A stretch of 27,950 nt of DNA from IMG/VR virus record IMGVR_UViG_3300043772_001626, positions 1 through 27,950 of that record; one strand, written 5' to 3'. This DNA comes from a virus. Position 1 is the first letter of the stretch, and each line of letters starts with the position of its first letter. The notes beneath the pieces are model-generated. The model saw nothing but the letters and a program-made list of their open reading frames with translations, did not search any database and was not told the DNA's origin. The position numbers and the translations under genes are program-made. Below are positions 13,964-20,311 of this stretch, piece by piece.

Positions 13964-15144
13964 AAAAATTATTTTTGTTTCTAATGATGATATGCAGTAT
14001 TGCTCGAGCAGATATTTTAGACTTGAAGGTTAGTACCGCACAGATATTTGATGTGCAATGGTATATTTCAGGTAATACATTGTATGCCAGTGGTTTCAAT
14101 TATATTTACGCTTCTGTGAATTATGCAACACAGACTACTAGTGCGGCCCGTTGGACTGCGGCTCAAACAACAGACGCTGGTGCTAACGGCCGTTATATAG
14201 GATTCTTCAACAGCACAACCAATCCTGGCACTTACGGTATGGCCGTGTTCAATAGTAATGGCACCAGATACAAAACTATCAACAACACCGGATCGTTTAG
14301 AGCGTTGGCCAACGGCGCCATCTTTTATAACGGTAACGGTATGTGGGGTACATTAATAACTACGGGACAAGGTTATAACTACGGGCAAAGCGGATCGTGG
14401 GCAGTGACGCAGAGCAATCCAACTAACACACAATTGCAAGCTTATGTTCCTCCAAGTTCAACACCTTTATCTGCTGGCCAAACCGCAGCACCTCCAGCGC
14501 CAACATATTCAGCCACAATAACAACAGAACAACAAAATAAAATTAATGAGGCACGAGCAAGACAAACATATAAGAATGAAATTAATATTGACCAAATAGG
14601 ACATTACAATAATATTGATGTTATACAATCTGGATATTATCATTTAATCGATATTAATGTTAATGGTGATACAAATCTAATTGATGTTGCACAATACGGA
14701 ATCAAAAACTATGCCAAAGTTCAAACAACAAATGGCAATAATAATTCAGTAAATATATTTCAACACAATACAGGCGGCGCTCAGGTACTTGGTCATTTCT
14801 CGGAAACATTAATTTCTGGAAGTAATAATACAGTAACTTTAAATCAAACGGGTGATGGAGAAAAAAGAAATTTTACTAATGTAAGTGGTAATTTAAATAC
14901 CATTAATCATTTACAAAATGGCACCGGTACAAAATACTCTGACATAAAAGCCACTGGAAACGGCCATACGATCACACTAGACCAAAAAGACGGTGGTGCT
15001 CACGCAGCTCGGATTGAAGTAACAAATAATGGCGGAGCTTCTACTGTAAACGTATCTCAACAAGGCAATACCAATCAAACTTATTCTGTTCAACAACTTT
15101 GTGCTACCGTAAGTGGATGTTCAGTCGGTATTCAACAGCAATAA
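13960..15144 (+). CDS. Large two-part curlin-repeat protein
   Basis: The 394-residue product has a signal peptide (about residues 1-17, ending SIARA). The N-terminal domain (about 18-170) is rich in Tyr, Gly, Asn and Thr (SGFNYIYASVNYATQTTSAA, NSNGTRYKTINNTGSFR) and resembles no family I know. A proline-rich linker (YVPPSSTPLSAGQTAAPPAP) joins it to a C-terminal curlin-like array (about 205-394). The array contains INIDQIGHYNNIDVIQSG, VNIFQHNTGG, SGSNNTVTLNQTGDG and STVNVSQQGNTNQ. A Cys pair lies near the end. It may be a nucleator or cap (CsgB-like role) or carry a displayed N-terminal domain. It overlaps the FecR-domain gene by 4 bases. Confidence 0.8.
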   Translation: MKKLFLFLMMICSIARADILDLKVSTAQIFDVQWYISGNTLYASGFNYIYASVNYATQTTSAARWTAAQTTDAGANGRYIGFFNSTTNPGTYGMAVFNSNGTRYKTINNTGSFRALANGAIFYNGNGMWGTLITTGQGYNYGQSGSWAVTQSNPTNTQLQAYVPPSSTPLSAGQTAAPPAPTYSATITTEQQNKINEARARQTYKNEINIDQIGHYNNIDVIQSGYYHLIDINVNGDTNLIDVAQYGIKNYAKVQTTNGNNNSVNIFQHNTGGAQVLGHFSETLISGSNNTVTLNQTGDGEKRNFTNVSGNLNTINHLQNGTGTKYSDIKATGNGHTITLDQKDGGAHAARIEVTNNGGASTVNVSQQGNTNQTYSVQQLCATVSGCSVGIQQQ

Positions 15145-15154
15145 ATAATTTACT

Positions 15155-17161
15155 ATGAAAAAAATATTATTCTCTCCATGGACGGCCGTAATCACATTGT
15201 TGGTATTACTTGCAATCCGGATTGCAGACCCTATGTTTTTGGAATCTGTTCGACTTCGTTATTTTGACCAATTAATAACCTCAAAGGAGACAACTGTATC
15301 TCAACAGGTACACGTTGTAAACATAGATGACGAAACTATTCGACAAAAAGGACAATTCCCGTTCCCTCGTAGAGAATATTCCAAACTTATTACTGATGTT
15401 TATGCTCGTGGTGCTGGGCTGGTTGTCTTTAATATCTATATGCCTGAGTCTGACCGTTTTGGCCAAGATTTGGATTTAGCACAAACTTTTAAAAAATATC
15501 CTGTTGTATTACCACAAACAGGAACAAATGATAATTTAAAATCAAAATATCCACCATTCAGGCCAGGTGTTTCTGTGATTGGTGGTGAAGATGTAGGAAT
15601 AAAATATGAAAACATTGAACCCAATATACAACCATTCAATTCAACTGCTGCTGGTATTGGTATTGTTAACACCTTACCAGAACTTGATGGCGTTACCAGA
15701 CGAGTTCCTATGGTCGTCAGCTCACAACAAAAGTTGTATCCGAGCATTAGTCTTGAAACATTGCGGGTCGCAAGTGGAGACCCAAGCTTCCAAGTCAAAG
15801 TCACCGAATACGGAATCGAAGCCGTCAGAATTCCAAAATTTGGTAAAATTACAACAGACAACGTGGGTCGAATTTGGGTTGACTGGTCAACAAAACCAAT
15901 TCAACATAGTGCCAACAACTTACCCAATGATTTCAAAGGAGGAATCGCCATCATCGGTGTTACCGCAAAAGGTCTTAACAACCCTGTCGGAACATCTATG
16001 GGGGCAGTCTATCCACATTATTTACAAGCAGCTGTATTAGATACTGTAATTTCAGGTACTAATATATCTCGAACAGATTATGCTGACGGTGCAGAAATAT
16101 TATATACATTTATTGCTTGCCTATTAGCTCTTTTCTTTACGAGATATACACATGGATACATTGCACCAATCACGATTGCCGTATTTACTTACTTTGGCAC
16201 CAAGCAATTATTTTTGGGACACCAGTACCTTTTTGATGCTGTATTTCCTATACTCACCATTACGCTTTGCTACGCTCATGGATACACAGTCAAATTTTTG
16301 TCCGAGCTCAAACAAAAGCTCCAAATCAAAAAACAATTTGGAACATATTTGTCTCCAGCACTAGTAGAAAAATTGCAGAAGAATCCAGAACTGTTAGTTC
16401 TTGGTGGAGAATCAAGAGAACTTTCTATTATGTTTACGGATGTTCGTGGATTTACAACAATTTCCGAACACTATGGTAAAGATGTTCAAGGTCTTACTAA
16501 GATTATGAATCGATACATGACTGCAATGACAGCAAAGATTATAGAGAACAATGGAACATTAGACAAATATATTGGTGATGCTCAAATGGCATTTTGGAAC
16601 GCACCTGTAGATGAAACCAATCATGCTAAGATGGCAGTTAAAACTGCATTACAGATGATGAATAGTTTGGATGAATTCAATAGAGAAATTGAACAAGAAG
16701 GTATTCCTGCTTTTGGTATGGGTTTAGGTATCAATACAGGCACCGTTGTTGTTGGTAATATGGGTTCAAGTCAACGATTTGATTATACTTGCCTTGGTGA
16801 TTCGGTTAATTTGGCATCAAGACTTGAAGGACAAAGTAAACCCTATGGTGTTAAAATTATTCTTGGACCACTCACAGCTGAACAAGTAAAGGATGAATAT
16901 CCTGTTGTTGAATTGGATTGTATTGCAGTTAAAGGTAAAAAAGAAGGAGTTAAAATATACACTTTAGCTCCAGATAATGAACTACACCAACAATGGTTGA
17001 ATTTATATTATCGTGGTCAATGGAACAAAGCATTGCTATTAATAGAACAACTAATTAATGTTACTCCGGAATTACAACATTATTATGAAAACATGTCAGA
17101 AAGATTAAAAGAAGGAGTACCTTCTAATTGGGACGGCACATATCGAGCTACGAATAAATGA
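15155..17161 (+). CDS. CHASE2-domain class III adenylate cyclase
   Basis: The 668-residue product has an N-terminal membrane helix (about residues 8-28), a CHASE2 sensor domain and three membrane helices (about 308-385). The CHASE2 domain spans about 30-290 (DQLITSKETTVSQQVHVVNI, FPFPRREYSKLITDV, MPESDRFGQD). A cytoplasmic class III cyclase domain follows. Its active site is intact: metal-binding Asp in FTDVRGFTTISE (about 427) and YIGDAQMAFW (about 474), adenine-selecting Lys in DKYIGD, and DYTCLGDSVNLASRLEG with the Asp, Asn and Arg used in catalysis. It should make cAMP from ATP in the host in response to a periplasmic signal. It lies between curlin and desaturase genes, overlapping the latter by ATGA. 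Confidence 0.92.
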   Translation: MKKILFSPWTAVITLLVLLAIRIADPMFLESVRLRYFDQLITSKETTVSQQVHVVNIDDETIRQKGQFPFPRREYSKLITDVYARGAGLVVFNIYMPESDRFGQDLDLAQTFKKYPVVLPQTGTNDNLKSKYPPFRPGVSVIGGEDVGIKYENIEPNIQPFNSTAAGIGIVNTLPELDGVTRRVPMVVSSQQKLYPSISLETLRVASGDPSFQVKVTEYGIEAVRIPKFGKITTDNVGRIWVDWSTKPIQHSANNLPNDFKGGIAIIGVTAKGLNNPVGTSMGAVYPHYLQAAVLDTVISGTNISRTDYADGAEILYTFIACLLALFFTRYTHGYIAPITIAVFTYFGTKQLFLGHQYLFDAVFPILTITLCYAHGYTVKFLSELKQKLQIKKQFGTYLSPALVEKLQKNPELLVLGGESRELSIMFTDVRGFTTISEHYGKDVQGLTKIMNRYMTAMTAKIIENNGTLDKYIGDAQMAFWNAPVDETNHAKMAVKTALQMMNSLDEFNREIEQEGIPAFGMGLGINTGTVVVGNMGSSQRFDYTCLGDSVNLASRLEGQSKPYGVKIILGPLTAEQVKDEYPVVELDCIAVKGKKEGVKIYTLAPDNELHQQWLNLYYRGQWNKALLLIEQLINVTPELQHYYENMSERLKEGVPSNWDGTYRATNK

Positions 17162-17862
17162 ACATTATACTTTACACACTCATAGTAACACACATAACAA
17201 TTATATCAGTAACGCTATATCTACATCGTAGTCAAACACATCGTGGAGTTACATTTAATCCTGTAGTAAATCATTTTTTTAGATTTTGGTTATGGATGAC
17301 TACTGCAATGGTTACCAAGCAATGGGTAGCAATACACCGTAAACACCATCAGTATAGTGATGTAGAAGGAGACCCACATAGTCCTAAATTATTTGGCATT
17401 AAAAATATATTATTTCGTGGAGTTTATTATTACTATGTTACGGCCAAAGATGCGAGAATGACATTATCTTATGGTAAAGGAACACCAGAGGATTGGATAG
17501 AGAAAAATATATATTCAAAATATAACTATGCCGGTGTTTGTTTGATGTTGATAATCAATGTCGTATTATTTGGATGGATTGGTCCTATAATTTGGTTGAT
17601 TCAAATGTTATGGATTCCATTTTGGGCAGCTGGTGTTATCAACGGAATAGGACATTGGTTTGGGTATCGTAACGGAACAACTAGAGATAATTCTCACAAC
17701 ATACTTCCAATAGGCATTTGGATTGGTGGAGAAGAATTACATAACAATCATCATTTGGATCCAGCAAATCCAAAATTGAGTAAGAAGTGGTTTGAATTTG
17801 ATGCTGGTTGGTTCTACATTAAAGTATTAGAAAAACTCAAACTAGCAAAACTTAAGCATTAA
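17158..17862 (+). CDS. Membrane fatty acyl desaturase
   Basis: The 234-residue product has the three histidine boxes of acyl-CoA/acyl-lipid desaturases: HRSQTH (residues 23-28), HRKHH (60-64) and HNNHH (195-199). It also has membrane segments near residues 3-20, 40-55 and around 122-160. These boxes bind the di-iron centre that inserts a double bond into an acyl chain, usually at position delta-9. It is short relative to bacterial desaturases (about 280-380) but complete in motifs. It overlaps the cyclase stop by ATGA, so it belongs to the same late transcript. A role in adjusting host membrane fluidity is inferred. Its 3' end overlaps the convergent Fe-S carrier gene by 11 bases. Confidence 0.9.
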   Translation: MNIILYTLIVTHITIISVTLYLHRSQTHRGVTFNPVVNHFFRFWLWMTTAMVTKQWVAIHRKHHQYSDVEGDPHSPKLFGIKNILFRGVYYYYVTAKDARMTLSYGKGTPEDWIEKNIYSKYNYAGVCLMLIINVVLFGWIGPIIWLIQMLWIPFWAAGVINGIGHWFGYRNGTTRDNSHNILPIGIWIGGEELHNNHHLDPANPKLSKKWFEFDAGWFYIKVLEKLKLAKLKH

Positions 17863-18175
17863 AAGAAGAACCGCAACCACAGGTAGATTTGGCATTTGGG
17901 TTACTAATAACAAACTGTGAATTGAATTTTTCTTCTTTATAATCCAATGTTGCGCCTTGTAGATATTGTGAAGAAATTATATCAACGACCACTTTGATGC
18001 CTTCATTTTCAATCACAAAATCATCTTCATTAATTTCTTCATCAAAAGTAAATCCATATTGATAACCAGAGCAACCGCCGCCTTGCACAAACATTCTTAA
18101 AGCTCCATTTGGTAGTTTTTCTTCAACCAACAAATCACGAACTTTATTAATTGCACTACTGGTTATTTGAATCAT
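17852..18175 (-). CDS. A-type iron-sulfur cluster carrier (IscA/ErpA family)
   Basis: The 107-residue product matches the IscA/ErpA/HesB family in length and in its three cluster-binding cysteines at C35 ([12 protein letters not shown]), C99 and C101 ([11 protein letters not shown]). These proteins receive Fe-S clusters and pass them to apo-enzymes. In a phage this may support host or phage iron enzymes during infection; A-type carriers occur in many marine T4-like phages. Whether it corresponds to IscA or ErpA cannot be decided. Its 3' end overlaps the desaturase gene on the other strand, and its start overlaps the 56-residue gene by 20 bases. Confidence 0.9.
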   Translation of the reverse strand: MIQITSSAINKVRDLLVEEKLPNGALRMFVQGGGCSGYQYGFTFDEEINEDDFVIENEGIKVVVDIISSQYLQGATLDYKEEKFNSQFVISNPNAKSTCGCGSSFNA

Positions 18176-18326
18176 TTTGTTGTTCTATCCGTTTAAATTC
18201 TTCATCTTCTGCAATAGCATCATCAATTTCTTTTGGTTCAGGTGGTTCAACACCAGTGCATGAACCCTTATTTATGAACCACAACTCCATGGCTTGTTGA
18301 CGATACTTTTCTAAATCGGATGTCAT
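18156..18326 (-). CDS. 56-residue acidic phage protein
   Basis: The frame runs from ATG 18326 to TAG 18156. The product starts [20 protein letters not shown], then [14 protein letters not shown] and a strongly acidic helix. There is no membrane segment. It overlaps the upstream 40-residue gene by ATGA and the downstream Fe-S carrier gene by 20 bases, which supports translation as part of one polycistron. I recall similar small proteins in cyanomyophages without function. Confidence 0.65.
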   Translation of the reverse strand: MTSDLEKYRQQAMELWFINKGSCTGVEPPEPKEIDDAIAEDEEFKRIEQQNDSNNQ

Positions 18327-18445
18327 CGGCCTCTACCCACCTTTCGCATTACAGTCATCTTAGGAACAAATGTTTGTTTTGGTTTTGGTGTAGGTGGAGT
18401 TTTTGTTTTAGGTAATGTTATTGCTGGCTTTTTTGGTTCAGTCAT
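18323..18445 (-). CDS. 40-residue basic proline/lysine-rich protein
   Basis: ATG at 18445 is preceded by a strong ribosome site (AAGGAGATATT). The product MTEPKKPAITLPKTKTPPTP continues to a C-terminal [11 protein letters not shown]. It is basic, has no hydrophobic segment and is probably disordered. The stop overlaps the next start (ATGA). The strong ribosome site and overlap make it a likely real micro-gene. Function is unknown; nucleic acid binding is possible from charge. Confidence 0.6.
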   Translation of the reverse strand: MTEPKKPAITLPKTKTPPTPKPKQTFVPKMTVMRKVGRGR

Positions 18446-18458
18446 AATATCTCCTTGT

Positions 18459-18533
18459 TGGTTGCGGGGGAAGGAATCGAACCTACGGCCCCTGGATTAT
18501 GAGTCCAATGCTCTACCTCTGAGCTACCCCGCT
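18459..18533 (-). tRNA. tRNA-Met (CAT anticodon), initiator-like 1:72 mismatch
   Basis: The minus strand folds as a cloverleaf: acceptor AGCGGGG with CCCCGCA, a GCTC/GAGC D-stem, an anticodon loop CTCATAA on a 5-bp stem and T-loop TTCGATT. It ends with an encoded CCA (18461-18459). The anticodon is CAT. Position 1 (A) and 72 (A) do not pair, a hallmark of initiator tRNAs, and the 3' end CCCCCGCAACCA is identical to that of E. coli initiator tRNA. The anticodon stem lacks the initiator GGG/CCC pairs, so elongator Met or Ile2 stays possible. The T-stem has one U-U mismatch. Confidence 0.85.
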
Positions 18534-18584
18534 TCAGTATATATGTTGAAAACTAAAATGACTTTTTTATATCTTGAAATCGTA

Positions 18585-18607
18585 GGAAAAAATTTCGGAG
18601 GCTCCGA
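18585..18607 (-). terminator. Weak intrinsic terminator after GroES-like gene
   Basis: On the minus strand TCGGA-GCC-TCCGA forms a 5-bp hairpin (18607-18595) followed by AA and six Ts. It lies 14 bases downstream of the GroES-like stop. The stem is short, so partial read-through into the tRNA-Met is likely. Confidence 0.4.
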
Positions 18608-18620
18608 CTGGCCAACCTTT

Positions 18621-18857
18621 TTAGTAAATAAAGATAACTTCGTTGATGGGAACAATATAATTTTCATCTTCAATTTTTACTGCTCTGTTCCAATTTAATA
18701 ATACTTCATCATCGACTGAAACTTCATCAACTTTAGGACCAAGAGAAACAACTTTTGCACGGTCTGGTGCTTCAGTATGTTTCAATATGATACCCGATTC
18801 GGTTTGTTTTTCTGCAGCAATTCGTGTTACGATAATGTTATCTCTTAACGGTTTCAT
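18621..18857 (-). CDS. Short GroES-like co-chaperonin
   Basis: The 78-residue product begins MKPLRDNIIVTRIAAEKQTE, then SGIILKHTEAPDRAKVVSLG, in line with GroES: 'RPL.DrviV.r...e..saGGIvL......a.. G.V.avG'. The GI-I-L tripeptide needed to dock on GroEL is present. It ends IVPINEVIFIY, matching the GroES last strands. It is about 18 residues shorter than GroES, mostly in the roof-loop region. T4-like phages use such proteins (gp31, CocO) to help GroEL fold the capsid protein. Whether this one partners host GroEL is inferred. Confidence 0.8.
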   Translation of the reverse strand: MKPLRDNIIVTRIAAEKQTESGIILKHTEAPDRAKVVSLGPKVDEVSVDDEVLLNWNRAVKIEDENYIVPINEVIFIY

Positions 18858-18873
18858 AATTTATTCTTTATAG

Positions 18874-18947
18874 TGGTGCCTCTTGATAGAATCGAACTAA
18901 CAATTCAAGATTACAAATCTAGCGTTATACGATTTAACTAAAGAGGC
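18874..18947 (-). tRNA. tRNA-Thr (TGT anticodon)
   Basis: The minus strand gives a 7-bp acceptor stem GCCTCTT/AAGAGGC, a GTT/AAC D-stem and an anticodon loop TTTGTAA with anticodon TGT (Thr, ACA codons). The T-loop is TTCGATT and an encoded CCA follows discriminator A. The anticodon stem and T-stem each contain one T-T mismatch, so it is somewhat degenerate but probably functional. Its first 10 bases overlap the 3' end of the 57-residue gene upstream. Confidence 0.85.
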
Positions 18948-19111
18948 CGAGAGGTTAGTGTTGTAATGCGTTTTTGAATTTTGGCTTTATCTTTTGGTCT
19001 GCTAGACTTTTCCAACATATCATTAAGTTGTTTGAGATTGAGAGTTCCTAATCTTGGCTTACCGTTTTTGGTTAACATAGGATTTTTCTTTTTTGATTTC
19101 GAAACTGCCAT
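18938..19111 (-). CDS. 57-residue basic phage protein
   Basis: ATG at 19111 is preceded by AAGGA 8 bases upstream. The product MAVSKSKKKNPMLTKNGKPR continues LGTLNLKQLNDMLEKSSRPK and ends in a basic helix. It is strongly basic, with no membrane segment. I recall similar proteins in marine T4-like phages, of unknown role. Its stop codon lies inside the tRNA-Thr gene (10-base overlap). It is the first gene behind the promoter and tRNA-like leader at 19131-19234. Confidence 0.7.
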   Translation of the reverse strand: MAVSKSKKKNPMLTKNGKPRLGTLNLKQLNDMLEKSSRPKDKAKIQKRITTLTSRPL

Positions 19112-19133
19112 GATATAGTCCTTAAAAATTGGA

Positions 19134-19199
19134 GCGGTGCCACTGCTATGCTCAGGTAATACAAGAGGGTATCTTATATCGTGCTATCACTCACCGCAT
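19134..19199 (-). ncRNA. tRNA-like leader RNA or degenerate tRNA
   Basis: The minus strand starts GCGGTG and ends CACCGC followed by TCCA (19133-19130), a 6-bp acceptor-like stem with a CCA-like end. Inside, three arms can be drawn: GTG-ATAG-CAC, a GATAC/GTATT hairpin with loop CCTCTT, and CCTG-AGCATAG-CAG with a 7-base loop and one bulge. It lacks the GG of the D-loop and the TTC of the T-loop, so it is not a standard tRNA. The predicted start site of the promoter at 19206-19234 falls at about 19199, immediately before it. It could be a 5' regulatory leader, a tRNA mimic or a decayed tRNA. Confidence 0.35.
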
Positions 19200-19205
19200 G
19201 AAACA

Positions 19206-19234
19206 AGTATAACATTATATAGGCTGATTGTCAA
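19206..19234 (-). promoter_or_regulatory. Early sigma70-type promoter before tRNA-like leader
   Basis: TTGACA (19234-19229) and TATACT (19211-19206) are spaced by exactly 17 bases on the minus strand. The start site would be near 19199, at the edge of the hairpin-bounded leader. It overlaps the 3' end of the metallopeptidase remnant and drives the 57-residue gene, tRNA-Thr and the GroES-like gene. Confidence 0.7.
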
Positions 19235-19502
19235 TAGTTATTTGTGGTATATTTTTCCATCCTAAAGGTTCTGTTTCAATTTTTGTATCTGGATTACTGA
19301 CGCCTTCAAATACTTGCCAAAGTTTTTCTTTAATAGCAAATTTGGTAAATAAACCGGCTTCATATCCGTATGCTTCTATTTCCCAAGGTTGGATCCAATA
19401 ATCAACCGTATCAGAATCAACCCTTTCACCTTTCCAACGAGTCAATTTCTCATTGGTTTCACCATAAACATATTGTTTAATGTGAACAAATTCATGTGCC
19501 AA
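19215..19502 (-). pseudogene. C-terminal part of zinc metallopeptidase-like protein (HExxH)
   Basis: This frame carries HEFVHIKQYVYGE, an HExxH zinc site, and 27 or so residues later PWEIEAYGYEAGLF, which supplies the third zinc ligand glutamate as in gluzincin-type peptidases. There is no ATG or ribosome site at its upstream end. The preceding beta-strand region is in another frame at 19442-19717. The two halves together resemble a conserved phage metallopeptidase of about 170-180 residues. A short deletion with frame change between EFEIK and TLAHE best explains the split. Confidence 0.6.
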
Positions 19503-19717
19503 AGTTTTATTTCAAATTCTCTAGGTTTGCCACTATCATTATAATCTTCTACAGAGGCGTATCCGTAAGCATCTAAAGCTTTATTAAATTTTACTCTAAC
19601 AAATATATTATCTAGCATTTTTTCTGATAACAGTTCTTTAGCGTAAAACTGTGCGGCCCGTTTTACAAACGGCCTAAAGCGTTTTTTATCGGGACATCCA
19701 ACTATACTGAGTTGCAT
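19442..19717 (-). pseudogene. N-terminal part of zinc metallopeptidase-like protein
   Basis: I choose ATG at 19717 (MQLSIVGCPDKKRFRPFVKR), which has AGGAG 9 bases upstream, over an ATG at 19756. The frame reads FVKRAAQFYAKELLSEKMLD and GKPREFEIKL, a beta-strand typical before the HExxH helix, then passes into nonsense (WHMNLFTLNNM) to the stop at 19442. The catalytic helix continues in the frame of 19215-19502. The junction lies at about 19503-19515. Confidence 0.6.
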
Positions 19718-19771
19718 CTGAGGTTTCTCCTGTAAAAACCAATTAACACTTCTCAAATATTTAGGTACTAT

Positions 19772-20218
19772 CTACTTTTCACCAGGTGAAATTTGTTCTA
19801 CTAAAATACCACAATGATTTAAGAAGTCTATGCCGATGGTATCTCGATACGAATTACGGTAATATACCTTTTTAATACCAGCGGTATAGACTTGTTTTGC
19901 ACAATGAATACACGGTGCATGGGTCAGGAACATGGTGGAACCATCTCCAGATTCACTACTCTTGGCCAGTTTAGCGATGGCATTAGCTTCTGCATGGATC
20001 ACTTCATCCTTGGTTTTGGTGGTAGTTCCCCCATCTTCTAGGTATTCTACCACTTCCTCACATTCGTTGGTCCAGCCAGCTGGCATACCATTATAACCGA
20101 TAGATATAATTCGGTCATCTTTTACTACAATGGCACCGACCTGTAGTCGTTTTGCAGATGACAATTTAGCAAATCGGTCTGCAACATCCATGTAAGCGTC
20201 AATAAATTTTTGTTTCAT
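19772..20218 (-). CDS. cd: dCMP deaminase
   Basis: ATG at 20218 is chosen, because an upstream in-frame ATG would translate part of the tRNA gene. The 148-residue product has the cytidine/deoxycytidylate deaminase zinc site: HAEANAI (His and catalytic Glu) and PCIHC (two Cys). SIGYNGMPAGW is typical of dCMP deaminases. The enzyme converts dCMP to dUMP, feeding dTTP synthesis, and balances AT-rich phage DNA production. An additional zinc site known in T4 Cd is only partly suggested here (NECEEVVEYLE). It lies just downstream of the tRNA-Ile2-like gene. Confidence 0.92.
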   Translation of the reverse strand: MKQKFIDAYMDVADRFAKLSSAKRLQVGAIVVKDDRIISIGYNGMPAGWTNECEEVVEYLEDGGTTTKTKDEVIHAEANAIAKLAKSSESGDGSTMFLTHAPCIHCAKQVYTAGIKKVYYRNSYRDTIGIDFLNHCGILVEQISPGEK

Positions 20219-20229
20219 AATTATAAATT

Positions 20230-20306
20230 TGGTGGGCCTTGTAGGACTCGAACCTACGACCAAAGGATTATGAGTCCTCTGCTCTAACCAACTGAGCTAA
20301 AGGCCC
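20230..20306 (-). tRNA. tRNA with CAT anticodon, Ile2-like
   Basis: The minus strand forms a complete cloverleaf: acceptor GGGCCTT/AAGGCCC, D-stem GCTC/GAGC with loop AGTTGGTTA, anticodon loop CTCATAA, T-arm GTAGG-TTCGAGT-CCTAC and encoded CCA. The body GAGCAGAGGACTCATAATCC followed by TTTGGTCG closely resembles bacterial tRNA-Ile2 (GAGCAGGCGACTCATAATCG and CTTGGTCG), so the C34 is probably changed to lysidine and reads AUA. Elongator Met is the alternative. It starts 6 bases after the 186-nt structured element. Confidence 0.9.
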
Positions 20307-20311
20307 AAGTT

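Noticed and set aside
12343-15144. DNA repeat array or CRISPR in the curlin genes
   Set aside because: The repetition is at protein level (Asn/Gln/Gly units) with variable DNA and variable spacing; there are no identical repeats with unique spacers and no cas genes.
15130-15154. Late promoter before the cyclase (CAATAAATA)
   Set aside because: It differs from TATAAATA at the first position, part of it is the preceding stop region, and the cyclase is easily served by the upstream transcript.
19134-19199. Ordinary tRNA gene
   Set aside because: Despite a 6-bp acceptor-like stem and TCCA end, it lacks D-loop GG, T-loop TTC and a standard 7-base anticodon loop; kept only as a tRNA-like candidate.
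20219-20263. N-terminal extension of dCMP deaminase (MVVGSSPTRPTKF...)
   Set aside because: These codons read through the 3' end of the tRNA gene; ATG 20218 starts exactly where the deaminase fold begins.
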